This document shows, in pieces, positions 38,007 to 40,427 of a DNA stretch of 40,427 nucleotides. This DNA is from Candidatus Nanopelagicales bacterium (GTDB lineage: Bacteria; Actinomycetota; Actinomycetes; S36-B12; CAIYMF01), in assembly GCA_017882705.1 (NCBI GenBank), contig JADGOZ010000069.1, positions 1 through 40,427 on the forward strand. Reading direction: 5' to 3'. The position numbers and the translations under genes are program-made. Position 1 is the first letter of the stretch. Each line of letters begins with the position of its first letter. Below the pieces are notes generated by a model that was given only the letters and a program-made list of their open reading frames with translations, was not told where the DNA came from and ran no database searches.

Positions 38007-38825
38007 CTACTCGCCGCTGGCGGTCCTCAGGCCGGCGGCGTACGCCGTCAGGGCGTCGCTCGCGGGGCCGAGGACGTCGAGGCTGGACCGGCCGAGGTCC
38101 GGTGAGGCGAGCATCGTCGACGCGGCGGCGAGCAGCCGGTCGTAGACGGCCACACCCTCGGCGAGCCTCGCGCGCACCTGCTCGGCCGAGTCGGCGGCGG
38201 CGACGGCCGCCTGCGAGCCGGGCAGGTCGCGCCGCACCTGGTCGAGCACGGCGAGTCGCGTCACCTGCGCGGCGAGCGCCGGGGCGGCCTCGTCGTCGGC
38301 AGCCATGAGCTCCTTGCCTGCCTCGGGGTGCAGGGCGGCGACCGCGGGCACCATGGCCACGAGCTGACGGCGTACGGCGGCGAGCCCCTGCGCCTCCGCC
38401 CAGCCGATGGCCTCACGGCGGATGTCGGTCGCCGTGTAGCTCGAGGCGAGCGCCGGGGGCTCGGGCGCGACGGAGTTCTTCGCGGCGTAGCGATGGCGCA
38501 CCGCGCTCACAGCGGCGAACGCCGACCCGAAAAGCCACATCCACGCCGGCCCCGGGATGGCCGACGATGCGGCGTCGATGACTCCGAGCACGGCCGTGGC
38601 CCCGGACACCGCCGTCAGCGTGACCGAGTCGCGTCGGTCCTCGGCGATCTTCTCCTGGTGGTTGCGGACCGCCTTGGCGTGCTTCTCCATCGCCTTGCCG
38701 TAGGCGCGGGTGGCCTTCGTGCCGTTGCCCTTCGCCGCGGAGTAGGCCTCGGCGACGTCGAGGCCCTGCTCGACGAGCGCGGCGACGCGCTCCCCGAGGC
38801 GGGCGATGTCGTTCGACGGGCTCAC
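38007..38825 (-). CDS. Hypothetical membrane protein with N-terminal coiled region
   Basis: I cannot assign a family with confidence. The 272-residue protein has an N-terminal helical, charged region of about 65 residues (AYGKAMEKHAKAVRNHQEK), two adjoining hydrophobic segments (about 66-90 and 93-108), a short Pro-rich linker (VAPEPPAL), and a mainly helical C-terminal domain of about 140 residues. This topology resembles the actinobacterial PspM phage-shock proteins, but no diagnostic motif confirms it. The GTG at 38825 has TACCGT exactly 6 nt upstream. It is transcribed divergently from the hydrolase gene, and the two promoters contain the same 13-bp element. Confidence 0.8.
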   Translation of the reverse strand: MSPSNDIARLGERVAALVEQGLDVAEAYSAAKGNGTKATRAYGKAMEKHAKAVRNHQEKIAEDRRDSVTLTAVSGATAVLGVIDAASSAIPGPAWMWLFGSAFAAVSAVRHRYAAKNSVAPEPPALASSYTATDIRREAIGWAEAQGLAAVRRQLVAMVPAVAALHPEAGKELMAADDEAAPALAAQVTRLAVLDQVRRDLPGSQAAVAAADSAEQVRARLAEGVAVYDRLLAAASTMLASPDLGRSSLDVLGPASDALTAYAAGLRTASGE

Positions 38826-38831
38826 GGCACC

Positions 38832-38933
38832 ACGGTAAACCCCGTCTCCCGCACGTCACTGACGGAAGTGCCAACCAGGGGTCGCCCAGCCTGACGGTTA
38901 GGTCAGTGACGTGCGGCTCCGGCACCGTACGCT
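38832..38933. promoter_or_regulatory. Mirror-symmetric divergent promoter region
   Basis: A perfect 13-bp inverted repeat (GCACGTCACTGAC at 38851-38863, GTCAGTGACGTGC at 38902-38914) flanks the centre. Each arm is exactly 13 nt from a -10 box: TACCGT on the minus strand (38832-38837) and TACGCT on the plus strand (38928-38933). Each -10 box is in turn 6 nt from its start codon. The arms contain GTGACG, close to a TTGACG -35 box at 16-nt spacing. The two genes thus have nearly the same promoter, suggesting common control. Confidence 0.75.
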
Positions 38934-38939
38934 CAGGGT

Positions 38940-39794
38940 GTGCCCACCGAGAGCGCGGAGATCCTGCTCGACGACCCGGTCTTCGGCGACCTCGTCCTCG
39001 ACGCCGTCGTCGCAGGTGCCGACGACGGCGAGCCGGTGCTCCTGCTGCACGGCTGGCCGCAGACCGCCCTGTCGTGGGCGCACGTGATCCCGCCGCTCGC
39101 GTCGTCGGGGTGTCGCGTCGTCGCGGTCGACCAGCGCGGCTACTCGCCGCGCGCGCGTCCCCCCGAGGTGGCGGCGTACACGATCGACTCTCTCGTCGCC
39201 GACGCCGCGGGAGTCCTCGACTCGCTGGGCTGGGCGAGCGCGCACGTGCTGGGCCACGACTGGGGCGCGGCCGTCGGGTGGAACCTCGCCGCGCGGCGAC
39301 CCGAGCTCGTGCGCAGCCTCACCGCGCTGTCGGTGCCGCACCCGAGGGCGCTGCAGGAGGCGTTCCGGACGGACGACGGCCAGCGCGAGATGTCGGAGTA
39401 CATGACGTTCTTCCGCACGGCGCCGGCGGCCGCGGCGAAGGTCCTGCTGCGCGACGACGCCGCCGCGCTGCGCCAGGTCTACGGCGGCCACGTGCACGCC
39501 GCCGACGTCGAGGCCTACGTCGAGCACTTCGCCGAGGACTCCGCGATGGAGGCGGCGCTGTCCTGGTACGCGGCGATGGGGCTCGGCTCGGACGCCGGCA
39601 CTCCGGACGTCTCCGTCCCCACGACGTTCGTGTGGGGGAGCGACGACGTGGCGATCGGCGAGACGGCCGCGCTGGCCTGTGCCGCGCACTGCACCGGATC
39701 CTACGAGTTCCGCGCCCTGCCCGGCCGCAGCCACTGGTTGCCCGACGAGGACCCGGACGCGGTCGTCGACGCCATCCTCGCGAGGATCGGCTGA
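38940..39794 (+). CDS. Alpha/beta hydrolase, epoxide hydrolase-like
   Basis: This 284-residue soluble alpha/beta hydrolase has the oxyanion-hole segment LLHGWPQTALSW (35-46), the nucleophile elbow GHDWGA with Asp107 in place of the usual Ser, a late acidic residue in WGSDDVAIG (D235 or D236) and catalytic His265 in GRSHWLPDE. An Asp nucleophile with HGxP and RGYSPRARP is typical of epoxide hydrolases; dehalogenases share the pattern. The true substrate is unknown. The GTG at 38940 is set by TACGCT 6 nt upstream. ricT follows after a few bases and may be read through from here. Confidence 0.92.
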   Translation: MPTESAEILLDDPVFGDLVLDAVVAGADDGEPVLLLHGWPQTALSWAHVIPPLASSGCRVVAVDQRGYSPRARPPEVAAYTIDSLVADAAGVLDSLGWASAHVLGHDWGAAVGWNLAARRPELVRSLTALSVPHPRALQEAFRTDDGQREMSEYMTFFRTAPAAAAKVLLRDDAAALRQVYGGHVHAADVEAYVEHFAEDSAMEAALSWYAAMGLGSDAGTPDVSVPTTFVWGSDDVAIGETAALACAAHCTGSYEFRALPGRSHWLPDEDPDAVVDAILARIG

Positions 39795-39807
39795 CCACGT
39801 GCAGCAG

Positions 39808-40427
39808 ATGATGGCCGTCACCTTCACGAAGGCAGGCCGGCTCTACTACCTCGACGCGGGCGAGCACGCGCCCCGTGTCGGCGATCTCGTGCTGTTCCCG
39901 ACCTCGACCACGCCCGAGGTGTGCCAGGTCGTGTGGGGACCGGAGTGGGTCGAGGACGAGATCGGCGGGCTGCCGGTCTGCGCCGGGCTCGCGACCGACG
40001 CCGACGTGAAGCGCGACGAGGCCAATCGCAAGCGGCGCGCGGAGATCCAGGTCGCGGCGCAGCGTCTCATCCGCGAGCACAGGCTGCCGATGAAGGTGAG
40101 CGCGGTCGACTGGTCGGACGAGGGGCACGAGTCGGGTCGGGCGACCGCGACGGTCTACTTCACCGCAGGCGCGCGCATCGACTTCCGCCAGCTCGTGCGC
40201 GACCTGGCCACGACGCTCGACTGCAAGGTGCAGCTGACCCAGCTCACCCCGCGCGACGACGCCCGGGTCAAGGGCGGAATCGGCTCGTGCGGGCGCGACA
40301 CCTGCTGCTCGACGTTCCTCGTCGACTTCGACGCCGTGACCGTGCGCATGGCGCGCGACCAGGACCTCCCGGCCAACCCGATGAAGATCTCCGGCGCCTG
40401 CGGCCGACTCATGTGCTGCCTGAAGTA
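39808..40427 (+). CDS. ricT: PSP1-domain protein RicT (YaaT-like), 3' end missing
   Basis: About 206 codons are inside the window and the gene runs off the right edge. The PSP1 domain is recognisable: VTFTKAGRLYYLDAGEH near the start, VCAGLATDADVKRDEANRKR, LIREHRLPMKVSAVD, and two cysteine-rich motifs GSCGRDTCCSTF and SGACGRLMCC that bind iron-sulfur clusters in the Bacillus Ric complex (RicA/RicF/RicT), which affects RNA processing and development. In Actinobacteria a single RicT-like protein is usual; its role is not established. Start is uncertain: ATG at 39808 or 39811, or GTG at 39799. It begins 13 nt after the hydrolase stop. Confidence 0.92.
   Translation, partial: MMAVTFTKAGRLYYLDAGEHAPRVGDLVLFPTSTTPEVCQVVWGPEWVEDEIGGLPVCAGLATDADVKRDEANRKRRAEIQVAAQRLIREHRLPMKVSAVDWSDEGHESGRATATVYFTAGARIDFRQLVRDLATTLDCKVQLTQLTPRDDARVKGGIGSCGRDTCCSTFLVDFDAVTVRMARDQDLPANPMKISGACGRLMCCLK

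Noticed and set aside
1-40427. CRISPR array, insertion sequence, tRNA or rRNA genes
   Set aside because: No regularly spaced repeats, transposase-like proteins, terminal repeats with target duplications, or tRNA/rRNA sequences were recognised on either strand.

Overview
The window is chromosomal DNA from a high-GC actinobacterium. Reading frames are very G+C-rich, GTG starts are common, and most genes meet head to tail with ATGA, GTGA or TGATG overlaps. From memory, the gene set and order (acs, a Fic-related gene, a HAD-IB hydrolase, a CpaE/Tad cluster, a DECH helicase, BldG and its ATPase partner, H+-pyrophosphatase, methyltransferase, topA, tmk, holB, ricT) match the conserved block around SCO3540-SCO3563 of Streptomyces coelicolor and about Rv3640-Rv3667 of Mycobacterium tuberculosis. 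Details such as the DUF4244-type pilin and the satP/symporter set suggest Nocardioidaceae or a relative, but genus cannot be fixed from the sequence alone.

Layout. 1-6244 (minus): an acetate/monocarboxylate module. A LytS-type kinase, a LytTR regulator, a DUF485-like membrane protein and a sodium:solute symporter form one operon, followed by a SatP-type acetate channel and acetyl-CoA synthetase (cut by the window edge). 6309-7115 (plus): a Fic-fold protein with a degenerate active site. 7116-7478: no gene; an A-rich stretch ending in a strong hairpin, at the position of the Ms1/scr3559 6S-like RNAs. 7479-13714 (minus): a HAD-IB phosphatase with a C-terminal membrane helix, followed by an array of three ~500-residue single-pass membrane proteins sharing six aligned cysteines, plus one decayed copy. 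13797-15721 (plus): an ArsR-type repressor with a double dyad operator, and an MFS exporter.

15812-20565 (plus): a compact Tad pilus/secretion cluster (CpaE-like, TadA, TadB, TadC, pilin, TadE, TadE/G-like). 20612-23700 (minus): a nucleotidyltransferase and an MrfA-like helicase. 23831-24534 (plus): the BldG-type anti-anti-sigma factor and its ATPase partner. 24795-27251: H+-pyrophosphatase with a histidine-rich tail, closed by a 21-bp-stem hairpin. 27339-30778: methyltransferase, Orn/Lys/Arg decarboxylase and NUDIX hydrolase. 30997-37999: topA, an orphan oligopeptide-binding lipoprotein, tmk, holB and a peptidase-E-like protein. 38007-40427: a hypothetical membrane protein diverging from an alpha/beta hydrolase and ricT (cut by the window edge).

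Two patterns stand out. First, nine genes have a TANNNT hexamer ending exactly 6 nt before the start codon, as expected for leaderless promoters; this also helps fix their starts. Second, the six-cysteine membrane protein array is a coherent family that I do not recognise, and it lies between the phosphatase gene and the putative 6S-like RNA. It is the best candidate here for an undescribed system.
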